From Ligustrum vulgare (lineage: Eukaryota > Streptophyta > Magnoliopsida > Lamiales > Oleaceae): a stretch of DNA of 64,000 nt. This document shows positions 45,501 through 57,012 of this stretch, piece by piece (the stretch's first letter is position 1; each line of letters opens with the position of its first letter). The translations under genes were made by a program, and so were the position numbers. The stretch spans positions 30,384,513 to 30,448,512 of the forward strand of contig OY743181.1 of assembly GCA_963555705.1 (NCBI GenBank), written 5' to 3'. The notes under the pieces are model-generated. The model worked only from the letters and a program-made list of their open reading frames with translations. It did no database searches and had not been told where the DNA came from.

Positions 45501-48481
45501 TGTAGCGCCCCGAGTTCCGTATACCCGATTCACTACGTCATTTTCTGTCTAAATTTTTCGAATAATATTTTTGCGGAAGAAATAATTGAAATTCATTTTT
45601 GGCAACATTAAATAAACTGTAATGGCCGATAAAATTGAAACATTTATGAAACCATTTGAAATAGTAATTCGAACCATTAATTTTGTAAAGAAATTAACAA
45701 TGTCATAATTTCTCAAATAAATGAACTTCTCTAAATTATTCGATTGTTTGGAAAATACGGAAACCATTAACGTCAAACTTTCAACTGTTTAACGATTATT
45801 GCCACCATCATTCATCGCTCGCCACCGCCTCCGAAATCTGCAAAACTGTTAAAAAGTAGGGTGAGTATTTCATGGGGGAAATACTCAGTAGACTCATCGC
45901 AAATTAATTTAATTTATAAGATGATTAAACACATAAATCCCGGCTCTTTATAAAATGGGCATTGATAGAGCTTCTTTATAAAACGGCTCTTGATAAAACT
46001 CATATTGTGCATTACAGCACGGGACATATTTTGCAAATCATAGGCTCTTTGAAAATAGCTCTTTGAAAACAGCTCTTTGAAAACCATATACTTATAAAAA
46101 CATTTTAATTATGCCAAGCATAATTTCTTTTGAAAGCATAACATAAGATAGGATTGAAATCCTCATAAACATAGGGAGACACAAGAACTTTACCGAACTT
46201 AGGTGGCAAGAATTCTTATGCAGTAAAATCATAATAACAGTAAGATCATAATAACAGTAAGATCATAATAACAGTAAGTATACCAAAACATAATTCATGA
46301 AATTCATAGGGATCATTTCCATCATAACATAAGATAGGATCGAAATCCTCATAAACATATGCGACAGGAATTTTACCGAACTTAGGTGGTAAATCCTCAT
46401 AAACATATGGAAAGACAGGAATTTTACCGAACTTAGGTGGTAAATCCTCATAAACTTATGGAGACACAAGAATTTTACCGAACTTAGGTGGTAAGAATTC
46501 TTATGTGCATAGCAATGATCCAAAACATATAAAACATTATCGTAAAAACATAGGGTATACTTACTTTTCATAAAAACATAAGGTATATTTACCTTTCATA
46601 AAACATACTTAATTTTCTTGAAAATTGACTTTCACAAGTCACATGACATTTATATGAAATCATAATTTAAATCAATTAATAAGTGCGAGTCTACCTCAAA
46701 TCCGACGAGTGCAAAGTTGAGCGGGAATGACTTCAATTTCTTTAAATTCTCCGTACGCTTCGTCTTAGCCAATAAGTCACTTTAGTATATCGAATATATA
46801 GTTCAAAATGATAAATTATAATTTGAGGACTAAAATTTATGTTTTGAAAGTTGAGGGACTAAAATGAATACTTTTGAAAATTGAAGGACTAAAATAATAA
46901 CTTTCGAAAGATGAGGGACCAAATTGGATATTTTGAAAGTTGAGGGACTAAAATGAATACTTTTAAAACTTGGGCTTAAAAGTAAATCAACAGTGACTGA
47001 AATAATAGATTTTGAAAATGAAAGGGCTGATTAAAACTCATTTAAAACTTTGGGGCTGAAATGGATAACTTAAAAAAAGTTGGGGACTGATTTGAAAACC
47101 TTTTAAAACTTGGGGGACCAAGCTGCAAATTTTGAAAATTAATATATCAGATCTTTCCCCTCTCTCTCTTACCATTCTCTCACTCACGACCTAACCCTCT
47201 CTCACTCGCGATCGGAAAGACGGAAGGTCACTGTCCGACGGAGTTGCCAGCGAATACTCCGGCGCAGGTGCGGCGAACTGCGGGAGGGGTGGTAGACTAA
47301 GTTTTTATGCGGTTTAGGTGCGAGATATAGCTAAACCGAGGCTTGGAGTTCGCGATTGGGTTTTGAGATTCCGGCGAAGGGAGCAGCGCTTGAGGTAAGT
47401 AACTGGTTTACGTTAAATCCTGGGTTTTTGGTTTGGATTTTGAGTGTTTGATTTATGATAGTGGGCAGAGTTTTGTGGTTGGACTGCGGTGTGGTGGTTG
47501 GGTGATTTCTTGAATTGAGGGCAGTGGACTGGTGATATTCATGATGCCGTCGAGGTTTGGTTGTGGCTGCGAAGGGTTGTAAGCGGTGAATTGATTTGAT
47601 TGTGGTGATTGCTTCCGGTGGAGGTTCTGGTATTGGGGGGGGGGAATTCTTGGTTGTGATGATGATTGGTGATGATGAAATGTGGTGATGCAGTGACAGT
47701 GTGAATTGTGATGAAGGAGGGCTGAAGCAGATAGTGGAATTTGGCAGCTTGATGGCCGTGACTGTGGAGCTGAAATGGTTGCAGATTGGGATTTGAGTTG
47801 GGTTGGCTGCAGTGAAGTAATATGATTCAGGTTGTTATGGTGATTGCAAAAATTGGGGATTGAAGTATTGTTGCTTGACATTAGAGCTGCTGGTGGTGGA
47901 GGAGGACTGATGATGCTTGGTTGTCTAGCTGAAGAAAAGGAACTGCAGTGTTTGGTGGTGAAAGTGATGAGTGCTAAGTTGATAGCTGTATATGGAGGTG
48001 AATATATTGTGTTTGTGATCATGTGTTGTGATGATAATGGAGAATATAATCATTATGTTCTTGCAACATAATGAATACATACGGGTGGTGGAGTTAGTGG
48101 GGAATAAAATCATTGAATGGAATAATTATAATTTGGTTTAATATGATATGGATTTGGTGTAAAGAGAAAAGAAAGGAGGAGAAAACGTGGGGGATGAAAT
48201 CAACTAAAAATTTAACTATCTTTGATCAAGAAACGTTTTTAAAACAGATATATTTTTGACTGAAAAATACATTTTGAAAATAATACTTTGAATAAATAAT
48301 TAAAATAATATAATTTTAGAAATTCGGATTTTAATTTAAAATCGAACAAATTCGATATTTCTTGACTTGGCTAGACGAATCCGTCGTGGCGTTAATTTCA
48401 AAACAATGAGTGAAATAGTAGCGACACAATTTTCTAAATATTAAAATAATTATTTATTTCATAAAAATCTTGGTCGCTACA
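45501..48481 (-). repeat. LTR1 of the array
   Basis: 2981 bp. The plus strand begins TGTAGCGCCCCGAG and ends TGGTCGCTACA, so the ends form a TGTAGCG/CGCTACA inverted repeat. It contains a short CGAACTTAGGTGGTAAATCC repeat block (46190-46500), a CATAATAACAGTAAGAT triplication (46230-46278), repeats of 'gagggactaaaatgaatac' (46855-46970) and a GC-rich segment (47160-47400). This first LTR keeps TGTAG, while LTR2 and LTR3 have TGAAG at the same place. Confidence 0.9.
47160..47400 (+). promoter_or_regulatory. Possible antisense transcription start and 5' splice site inside the LTR
   Basis: On the plus strand an ATTAATATATC stretch (47139-47149) precedes a CT-rich segment like a plant transcription start. 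After about 235 bp comes a consensus 5' splice site, GAG|GTAAGT (intron from 47395). The same sites exist in LTR2 and LTR3. This could drive a spliced plus-strand transcript into the 49.4-50.9 kb genes, but it is speculative; no acceptor is assigned. Confidence 0.3.
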
Positions 48482-48494
48482 ATCTTACCTCCTT
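48482..48494 (-). other. Polypurine tract of the array element
   Basis: The minus strand reads AAGGAGGTAAGAT directly before the LTR start TGTAGCGACC. The upstream minus-strand sequence AATTTCGAGGACGAAATTAT resembles the terminal coding end of chromovirus (Tekay/Del-like) pol. So the ancestor was probably such a Ty3 element that lost its polyprotein. Confidence 0.75.
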
Positions 48495-49357
48495 AAAATA
48501 ATTTCGTCCTCGAAATTAAACTTACTTAATCTTATGATTTCTGAATACTTAATCAGAACTTCTTCTTATGTAGCATAATCGCTACCATATTTAACCCACT
48601 GGACTTTGACTAAATGCATCACTTTGTTTTCTTAAGAACATGGACTTTTCTATCAATAATAGACATATGTCTACTCATAAAATCTTCTGAATCAAAATGA
48701 AAATTCCCAATCGTATGTGATATTTCACCATATCTTGTAGTATTCATGTAACTTGTCACTTATCATCGTATCATGTGACCTCAAATATTCGTATATATCT
48801 CTAAAATTTCAACAAATCTTTACTGATATATCATATCATAAAAATTTTTCCTTTCTTCTTATCATCGAATATTTCCAAAATAATCAAAGAATTACCTGAA
48901 TATTCTCTCTACGTAATATACCCAATAACATATCAACATAATATCATCAACTTATCATTCCAATATTTGTAACCCAAAAATTCATTAAACAAATATCTCC
49001 CAAACTAAGATTCTTTACTTAATTATCATCACATTTCCTGCAAAGTATTTCTTTCACTTGTATATACGTATGAATTCTGATTCAATACGGTACTCATTTT
49101 ACTTTCCACGTATTATCACACTATACCATGATTATTATTATTAAAACAAAATATCAGTACCCATAATCCAAGAAAATATTCCAAATCTCCAATCAAATCT
49201 CCTTTATCGATAAAGTAAACGGCGCATAAACTCTTGTTCCCTCTTTTCCATTAAAATAATCCTGCTCTTTCTTGCTGGACACAACATCACGCGGATTCAC
49301 TCAGATCCTTAATGCTTTTAAATAGTTCGTGATGGGAAGAGGTTGAATCATCAAACA
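48495..49357. other. Internal region upstream of the virus-like gene
   Basis: AT-rich; no long frame on either strand. A short upstream ATG frame (ATGGGAAGAGGTTGA, 49332-49346) immediately precedes the first gene. Confidence 0.5.
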
Positions 49358-49909
49358 ATGGATATCATCCTTTCTAACATTCGCAAGTATTATTCCAATC
49401 TTCCTATGAATGATCTGAGAAAGATCTATAGAATAAGGCTCGAAAGATTGAGGTTGCTAATGGCTCATGATATTCCAGAAGATGTTCGCTGGTTGATAGA
49501 AGCAAAGGTTCGACTATCTGGTGAATTACCATCAACATTTCCAAAGCACATGCCTGGTTTAGGCAAAAGCACGTTTGCAAAGAAACGAAGAGCAAAAAGA
49601 CTGGGTGGTTGCTACAAATGTGCTCGTTGGAACTGTAATACTCGTTGCAAATCAGTAGGATATTCTTCTACTAATCGGGATGATAAAATCGAATTCATAA
49701 AGGGTGGACTGAGTAAGGAGTCTTTGGATGATATTCGACTGACTCTTGAGACGCACCCAAGTGGATATGTGCAACGTGAACTTCTCTCCTTATACGCTCA
49801 GTTTAACGAGGACAAAAATCGTTATAGTCTCCAAAATATAATAGCAAAAGATCCTGTTTGCCAGTCTGTTTTACAAAATGAGGCTTCTGGCAGTTCAGCA
49901 ATGATATAA
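49358..49909 (+). CDS. Cysteine/arginine-rich protein resembling carlavirus-type nucleic-acid-binding protein (copy 1)
   Basis: 183 codons from the ATG at 49358; the frame is open 15 bases further upstream from a TTG. Residues are given from the ATG. A helical N-terminus rich in Arg/Leu (about 10-35) leads to a basic patch GKSTFAKKRRAKRL (69-82). A CX2CX4CX3C cluster, CYKCARWNCNTRC (85-97), follows immediately, then KIEFIKGGLSKESL (110-123) and a plain C-terminus. Basic patch plus Cys cluster plus following IxxFIxxG-like stretch is the pattern of the small cysteine-rich nucleic-acid-binding proteins of carlavirus-like Betaflexiviridae, some of which suppress silencing. It may be an endogenised viral gene or a host zinc-finger gene of similar make-up; the resemblance is by eye. 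It is antisense to the host LTR element, intact in all three copies, and ends 312 bp before LOG. Confidence 0.6.
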   Translation: MDIILSNIRKYYSNLPMNDLRKIYRIRLERLRLLMAHDIPEDVRWLIEAKVRLSGELPSTFPKHMPGLGKSTFAKKRRAKRLGGCYKCARWNCNTRCKSVGYSSTNRDDKIEFIKGGLSKESLDDIRLTLETHPSGYVQRELLSLYAQFNEDKNRYSLQNIIAKDPVCQSVLQNEASGSSAMI

Positions 49910-49910
49910 G

Positions 49911-50108
49911 GTAAATCTTTTAAAATATTTTGCTGCTTTCTTTCACGCGTTTTGGAAATAAAATATATTTTCCTTTCTCGAGTTTTGATAAAGCTGGAAA
50001 TAAAATATTAAATCGCCGAAAGGTGACAGCCTCGATATGATAAAAATATTCAAAAGTGGGCTGATTTTGTCAAAAGTAAATCTTTACCTTTTTTTTTTTT
50101 TTTTTCAG
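49911..50108 (+). other. Possible intron between the two genes
   Basis: GTAAATC follows the stop codon by one base (49911), and a 17-20 base T tract ends in CAG at about 50108. The 198 bp between, AT-rich, fits a plant intron in the leader of LOG. A TTTAAATAG box at about 50139 could alternatively be a TATA box for a separate LOG transcript. Confidence 0.35.
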
Positions 50109-50221
50109 AATCAATCAAAAACAGTAAATTTTTCCGGCTTTAAATAGCCAAACATATTTCATAGTTCAGGCATCCCAAAATCACATCTTCTTCGTAAGTT
50201 TTCCCTTCTTTACTATCAAAG

Positions 50222-50875
50222 ATGGAAGCACCAAAACTTCGACAGATCAAAACTATTTGTGTATTTTGTGGATCAAAAGTAGGGAAAGGCTTCGGTTATC
50301 TAGAAGCGGCTGTAGATCTTGGAAAGAAACTGGGGGAAAAAGGTATCACTCTTGTATATGGGGGTGGTAGCAGTGGTCTAATGGGTTGTGTTTCCCAATC
50401 TGCTCTTGCAGAGAAATCAAAAGTAATCGGTGTCATACCTGTCCCTTTGGTAGATGTTGCAGGCAAAACACGAGGGCATGAAGTTCAAACCTTATCCATC
50501 CATGAACGCATAACTTGTATGCTATATGGTTCTGATGCCTTTATAGCCCTGCCCGGAGGTTTTGGTACCTTAGAAGAAATCTTTAACATTACCTCGTGGG
50601 CTCAACTAGATCTCCATACTAAGCCTATTGGGCTTCTGAATGTTAACAATTTCTTTGATGGTTTGTTAACCTTTCTTGATTATGCTGTGGAACAGGGATT
50701 CATCTCTCCATTTTCCAGAAGGCTTCTTATTTCTGCTCCTACTATTGATGAACTACTGGATAAGCTGCAGTCATATATCTCAATACAAGATCCAGCAGGA
50801 GTTAAGATAGATTGGTCGCAAGGAAGGGGAATCAAGCGAAAATGGAGTCCGGTTAATGTAAATTTAACTCTGTGA
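50222..50875 (+). CDS. LOG: LOG-type cytokinin riboside 5'-monophosphate phosphoribohydrolase (copy 1)
   Basis: 217 codons, uninterrupted. The start context (AAGATGG) is good. LOG enzymes remove ribose 5-phosphate from cytokinin nucleotides in the cytosol, giving active free-base cytokinin in one step. Visible motifs: VFCGS (14-18); [11 protein letters not shown] (45-55); HERITCM (94-100), at the place of the usual R-K-x-x-M with the Arg kept (R96) but Lys replaced by Ile; and the signature PGGFGTLEE (111-119) with its Glu, followed by WAQL and KPIGLLN. Length is normal for the plant family. Plant LOG genes normally have several introns, whereas this one has none, which suggests a retro-processed capture. 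It sits inside an LTR element, antisense to it. Divergence from the usual motif and after residue 195 leaves real activity open. Confidence 0.9.
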   Translation: MEAPKLRQIKTICVFCGSKVGKGFGYLEAAVDLGKKLGEKGITLVYGGGSSGLMGCVSQSALAEKSKVIGVIPVPLVDVAGKTRGHEVQTLSIHERITCMLYGSDAFIALPGGFGTLEEIFNITSWAQLDLHTKPIGLLNVNNFFDGLLTFLDYAVEQGFISPFSRRLLISAPTIDELLDKLQSYISIQDPAGVKIDWSQGRGIKRKWSPVNVNLTL

Positions 50876-50889
50876 ATCTTAGAATAGGT

Positions 50890-51107
50890 GGGGGTAGAGT
50901 ACGGAGTATTCTCACTCTCGAGACACCCCTCCATTTACTAGGATTTCCTTAATGTTTAAATCTTGTGTGTACCTCAAAGGTTCCAGGTGGTAGATTACGG
51001 AGTATTCTTACTCTCGAAACACACCTCTTTGAAGGTTTCTTTATTTCCTCAAAAGATCAGAGGTGGTAGGATACGGCTACTCCGGAAACACATCTCTCAT
51101 TTTGAGG
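50890..51107 (+). repeat. Three tandem stem-loop repeats downstream of LOG (copy 1)
   Basis: Three imperfect 60-80 bp units, each with GGTGGTAG...ACGGAGTATTCT...ACTCTCGA...CACxCCTC. Unit 2 (50972-51035) is bounded by CCTCAAAGG and CTTTGAAGG, unit 3 (51047-51107) by CCTCAAAA and TTTTGAGG. Inside, GAGT and ACTC can form an inner stem in units 1 and 2. They lie in the expected LOG 3' untranslated region and are repeated in the other copy. Confidence 0.7.
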
Positions 51108-52271
51108 ATCTTTCCATGTTTTTCTCTTATGCTTTCATGTGTTTCATGTATTTCCTTTCCAGTGTGACTCTTGTGTGTTCTCCTTATGAGAAAATAATAA
51201 AATCTCTGCTATCATCTACTAAATCTCGTTTGTGATGTAAATGATCTTGCATGTCTAACCTTAATTCCTTTAGTGGATGCTTATCATATCATGCTCTTAA
51301 TTCCAAATGATAAAATTCTGGATAGAGTCTCCCTTGTAATTTGGACTTATCCCAAACCATAAGCATACTTCATAACCAACAATAACAAATAACTCCACAT
51401 TTATCCACAACGATCTAAAATATTGAAAACGATTCCAACACTTCAATATCATCAAAATATCCCATAATTCAATTCATAATTCCTCAACATAACAATTTCA
51501 AATCATATTTTTCAATATCACAATATCACTTCCTTCCATACCTTAATGGCTCAAAAGATTACTCATACTTATAAATATATACCATAAATCATATTCCCAA
51601 AATATTCATAAGGCCAAACTTCATAATAAATTTCTCTTCAAAATAGAGGAAATAATTCACTTACTCAACATAATATCCATTACTTAATTCTCAATAAAAT
51701 CATATCACTTATAATCTTAACATCTTATCACAACTTCATAACTGGCTTGCTATTTCTCGTTTAATCTAAATGATAGATAATCTGAACATATAATCAAATC
51801 CTTTCCGTTGACTTCTCATACTTAGTGCCATGTCTAAAATCAATTATGTAAAGTCCATCTAGGGTTCATCATTTCTAACTCGAGGACAAAAATTATTTAA
51901 AAATCATTCTTAAATCATATTATTCCCATTATGCTCAACACTCGTTTTCTTTCTTAAAAAAAATTTCTCATAATCATACATTAAAGCATATAAGTTATGA
52001 CAAAGCATAACAACATCATTATTTTCGAAGAAATACATTCTTATTTCTCATAAATCATAAGTATCCGAAATACTCTTCATTCTTTCTCATAAATCAATAA
52101 AATGAGTATTCGAAATACTGAAATAACTTTAAACATCATAAACTTCTTTACCTCGGAGTTGGTGGAACGAATGATGGCAGTGGCAATCTTCATCAATAAA
52201 AATCTTAAAATGGAAAATATTTCTTGAAAATTCTTTTTGAAAATTTTACCAGTCTACAGAAACGCAGACTA
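51108..52271. other. Internal region between LOG and PBS
   Basis: AT-rich and non-coding. On the minus strand this is the leader after the PBS where gag should begin; no gag-like frame is present. Confidence 0.6.
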
Positions 52272-52283
52272 GCTCTGATACCA
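52272..52283 (-). other. Primer-binding site of unit 1, initiator tRNA-Met type
   Basis: The minus strand reads TGGTATCAGAGC, three bases inside LTR2. It defines LTR2 as the 5' LTR of unit 1. Confidence 0.92.
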
Positions 52284-52286
52284 ACT

Positions 52287-55272
52287 TGAAGCGCCCCGAG
52301 TTCCGTATACCCGATTCACTACGTCATTTTCTGTCTAAATTTTTCGAATAATATTTTTGCGGAAGAAATAATTGAAATTCATTTTTGGCAACATTAAATA
52401 AACTGTAATGGCCGATAAAATTGAAACATTTATGAAACCATTTGAAATAGTAATTCGAACCATTAATTTTGTAAAGAAATTAACAATGTCATAATTTCTC
52501 AAATAAATGAACTTCTCTAAATTATTCGATTGTTTGGAAAATACGGAAACCATTAACGTCAAACTTTCAACTGTTTAACGATTATTGCCACCATCATTCA
52601 TCGCTCGCCACCGTCTCCGAAATCTGCAAAACTGTTAAAAAGTAGGGTGAGTATTTCATGGGGGAAATACTCAGTAGACTCATCGCAAATTAATTTAATT
52701 TATAAGATGATTAAACACATAAATCCCGGCTCTTTATAAAATGGGCATTGATAGAGCTTCTTTATAAAACGGCTCTTGATAAAACTCATATTGTGCATTA
52801 CAGCACGGGACATATTTTGCAAATCATAGGCTCTTTGAAAATAGCTCTTTGAAAACAGCTCTTTGAAAACCATATACTTATAAAAACATTTTAATTATGC
52901 CAAGCATAATTTCTTTTGAAAGCATAACATAAGATAGGATTGAAATCCTCATAAACATAGGGAGACACAAGAACTTTACCGAACTTAGGTGGCAAGAATT
53001 CTTATGCAGTAAAATCATAATAACAGTAAGATCATAATAACAGTAAGATCATAATAACAGTAAGTATACCAAAACATAATTCATGAAATTCATAGGGATC
53101 ATTTCCATCATAACATAAGATAGGATCGAAATCCTCATAAACATATGCGACAGGAATTTTACCGAACTTAGGTGGTAAATCCTCATAAACATATGGAAAG
53201 ACAGGAATTTTACCGAACTTAGGTGGTAAATCCTCATAAACTTATGGAGACACAAGAATTTTACCGAACTTAGGTGGTAAGAATTCTTATGTGCATAGCA
53301 ATGATCCAAAACATATAAAACATTATCGTAAAAACATAGGGTATACTTACTTTTCATAAAAACATAAGGTATATTTACCTTTCATAAAACATACTTAATT
53401 TTCTTGAAAATTGACTTTCACAAGTCACATGACATTTATATGAAATCATAATTTAAATCAATTAATAAGTGCGAGTCTACCTCAAATCCGACGAGTGCAA
53501 AGTTGAGCGGGAATGACTTCAATTTCTTTAAATTCTCCGTACGCTTCGTCTTAGCCAATAAGTCACTTTAGTATATCGAATATATAGTTCAAAATGATAA
53601 ATTATAATTTGAGGACTAAAATTTATGTTTTGAAAGTTGAGGGACTAAAATGAATACTTTTGAAAATTGAAGGACTAAAATAATAACTTTCGAAAGATGA
53701 GGGACCAAATTGGATATTTTGAAAGTTGAGGGACTAAAATGAATACTTTTAAAACTTGGGCTTAAAAGTAAATCAACAGTGACTGAAATAATAGATTTTG
53801 AAAATGAAAGGGCTGATTAAAACTCATTTAAAACTTTGGGGCTGAAATGGATAACTTAAAAAAAGTTGGGGACTGATTTGAAAACCTTTTAAAACTTGGG
53901 GGACCAAGCTGCAAATTTTGAAAATTAATATATCAGATCTTTCCCCTCTCTCTCTTACCATTCTCTCACTCACGACCTAACCCTCTCTCACTCGCGATCG
54001 GAAAGACGGAAGAAGGTCACTGTCCGACGGAGTTGCCAGCGAATACTCCGGCGCAGGTGCGGCGAACTGCGGGAGGGGTGGTAGACTAAGTTTTTATGCG
54101 GTTTAGGTGCGAGATATAGCTAAACCGAGGCTTGGAGTTCGCGATTGGGTTTTGAGATTCCGGCGAAGGGAGCAGCGCTTGAGGTAAGTAACTGGTTTAC
54201 GTTAAATCCTGGGTTTTTGGTTTGGATTTTGAGTGTTTGATTTATGATAGTGGGCAGAGTTTTGTGGTTGGACTGCGGTGTGGTGGTTGGGTGATTTCTT
54301 GAATTGAGGGCAGTGGACTGGTGATATTCATGATGCCGTCGAGGTTTGGTTGTGGCTGCGAAGGGTTGTAAGCGGTGAATTGATTTGATTGTGGTGATTG
54401 CTTCCGGTGGAGGTTCTGGTATTGGGGGGGGGGGGAATTCTTGGTTGTGATGATGATTGGTGATGATGAAATGTGGTGATGCAGTGACAGTGTGAATTGT
54501 GATGAAGGAGGGCTGAAGCAGATAGTGGAATTTGGCAGCTTGATGGCCGTGACTGTGGAGCTGAAATGGTTGCAGATTGGGATTTGAGTTGGGTTGGCTG
54601 CAGTGAAGTAATATGATTCAGGTTGTTATGGTGATTGCAAAAATTGGGGATTGAAGTATTGTTGCTTGACATTAGAGCTGCTGGTGGTGGAGGAGGACTG
54701 ATGATGCTTGGTTGTCTAGCTGAAGAAAAGGAACTGCAGTGTTTGGTGGTGAAAGTGATGAGTGCTAAGTTGATAGCTGTATATGGAGGTGAATATATTG
54801 TGTTTGTGATCATGTGTTGTGATGATAATGGAGAATATAATCATTATGTTCTTGCAACATAATGAATACATACGGGTGGTGGAGTTAGTGGGGAATAAAA
54901 TCATTGAATGGAATAATTATAATTTGGTTTAATATGATATGGATTTGGTGTAAAGAGAAAAGAAAGGAGGAGAAAACGTGGGGGATGAAATCAACTAAAA
55001 ATTTAACTATCTTTGATCAAGAAACGTTTTTAAAACAGATATATTTTTGACTGAAAAATACATTTTGAAAATAATACTTTGAATAAATAATTAAAATAAT
55101 ATAATTTTAGAAATTCGGATTTTAATTTAAAATCGAACAAATTCGATATTTCTTGACTTGGCTAGACGAATCCGTCGTGGCGTTAATTTCAAAACAATGA
55201 GTGAAATAATAGCGACACAATTTTCTAAATATTAAAATAATTATTTATTTCATAAAAATCTTGGTCGCTACA
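52287..55272 (-). repeat. LTR2 of the array
   Basis: 2986 bp, TGAAGCGCCCCGAG...TGGTCGCTACA on the plus strand. It differs from LTR1 by TGAAG at the end, AGAAGG for AGG near 54012, two extra G in the poly-G near 54426, and a few substitutions. Confidence 0.92.
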
Positions 55273-56148
55273 ATCTTACCTCCTTAAAATAATTTCGTCC
55301 TCGAAATTAAACTTACTTAATCTTATGATTTCTGAATACTTAATCAGAACTTCTTCTTATGTAGCATAATCGCTACCATATTTAACCCACTGGACTTTGA
55401 CTAAATGCATCACTTTGTTTTCTTAAGAACATGGACTTTTCTATCAATAATAGACATATGTCTACTCATAAAATCTTCTGAATCAAAATGAAAATTCCCA
55501 ATCGTATGTGATATTTCACCATATCTTGTAGTATTCATGTAACTTGTCACTTATCATCGTATCATGTGACCTCAAATATTCGTATATATCTCTAAAATTT
55601 CAACAAATCTTTACTGATATATCATATCATAAAAATTTTTCCTTTCTTCTTATCATCGAATATTTCCAAAATAATCAAAGAATTACCTGAATATTCTCTC
55701 TACGTAATATACCCAATAACATATCAACATAATATCATCAACTTATCATTCCAATATTTGTAACCCAAAAATTCATTAAACAAATATCTCCCAAACTAAG
55801 ATTCTTTACTTAATTATCATCACATTTCCTGCAAAGTATTTCTTTCACTTGTATATACGTATGAATTCTGATTCAATACGGTACTCATTTTACTTTCCAC
55901 GTATTATCACACTATACCATGATTATTATTATTAAAACAAAATATCAGTACCCATAATCCAAGAAAATATTCCAAATCTCCAATCAAATCTCCTTTATCG
56001 ATAAAGTAAACGGCTCATAAACTCTTGTTCCCTCTTTTCCATTAAAATAATCCTGCTCTTTCTTGCTGGACACAACATCACGCGGATTCACTCAGATCCT
56101 TAATGCTTTTAAATAGTTCGTGATGGGAAGAGGTTGAATCATCAAACA
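55273..56148. other. Internal region 2, left part
   Basis: Copy of 48482-49357 with the polypurine tract at its left edge; one private substitution noted at 56023 (CGGCTC for CGGCGC). Confidence 0.7.
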
Positions 56149-56700
56149 ATGGATATCATCCTTTCTAACATTCGCAAGTATTATTCCAATCTTCCTATGA
56201 ATGATCTGAGAAAGATCTATAGAATAAGGCTCGAAAGATTGAGGTTGCTAATGGCTCATGATATTCCAGAAGATGTTCGCTGGTTGATAGAAGCAAAGGT
56301 TCGACTATCTGGTGAATTACCATCAACATTTCCAAAGCACATGCCTGGTTTAGGCAAAAGCACGTTTGCAAAGAAACGAAGAGCAAAAAGACTGGGTGGT
56401 TGCTACAAATGTGCTCGTTGGAACTGTAATACTCGTTGCAAATCAGTAGGATATTCTTCTACTAATCGGGATGATAAAATCGAATTCATAAAGGGTGGAC
56501 TGAGTAAGGAGTCTTTGGATGATATTCGACTGACTCTTGAGACGCACCCAAGTGGATATGTGCAACGTGAACTTCTCTCCTTATACGCTCAGTTTAACGA
56601 GGACAAAAATCGTTATAGTCTCCAAAATATAATAGCAAAAGATCCTGTTTGCCAGTCTGTTTTACAAAATGAGGCTTCTGGCAGTTCAGCAATGATATAA
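56149..56700 (+). CDS. Carlavirus-NABP-like protein (copy 2)
   Basis: Translation identical to copy 1 over the whole length, including the KKRRAKRL basic patch and the four-Cys cluster. Preservation of an intact frame in all copies is expected from recent amplification and does not by itself show selection. Confidence 0.6.
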   Translation: MDIILSNIRKYYSNLPMNDLRKIYRIRLERLRLLMAHDIPEDVRWLIEAKVRLSGELPSTFPKHMPGLGKSTFAKKRRAKRLGGCYKCARWNCNTRCKSVGYSSTNRDDKIEFIKGGLSKESLDDIRLTLETHPSGYVQRELLSLYAQFNEDKNRYSLQNIIAKDPVCQSVLQNEASGSSAMI

Positions 56701-57012
56701 GGTAAATCTTTTAAAATATTTTGCTGCTTTCTTTCACGCGTTTTGGAAATAAAATATATTTTCCTTTCTCGAGTTTTGATAAAGCTGGAAATAAAATATT
56801 AAATCGCCGAAAGGTGACAGCCTCGATATGATAAAAATATTCAAAAGTGGGCTGATTTTGTCAAAAGTAAATCTTTACCTTTTTTTTTTTTTTTTTCAGA
56901 ATCAATCAAAAACAGTAAATTTTTCCGGCTTTAAATAGCCAAACATATTTCATAGTTCAGGCATCCCAAAATCACATCTTCTTCGTAAGTTTTCCCTTCT
57001 TTACTATCAAAG

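Noticed and set aside
45234..45552. Overlapping frames of about 100 codons on both strands left of the array
   Set aside because: They cross into the LTR end, show no domain, and arise from a locally GC-richer stretch.
46263..46571. 102-codon frame in each LTR (YHLSSVKFL repeats)
   Set aside because: The repetitive peptide is a by-product of the short DNA repeat block in the LTR; no domain.
47453..48022. Long minus-strand Pro/His/Ser-rich frames in the LTRs (also at 54328-54813 and 60911-61603)
   Set aside because: Low-complexity translation of a G/T-rich plus strand; the frame length changes between copies (189, 161, 230 codons) only because of poly-G length, so it is not a conserved protein.
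49343..49357. TTG at 49343 as start of the virus-like protein
   Set aside because: Plant translation would use the ATG at 49358; five extra residues are not needed for any motif.
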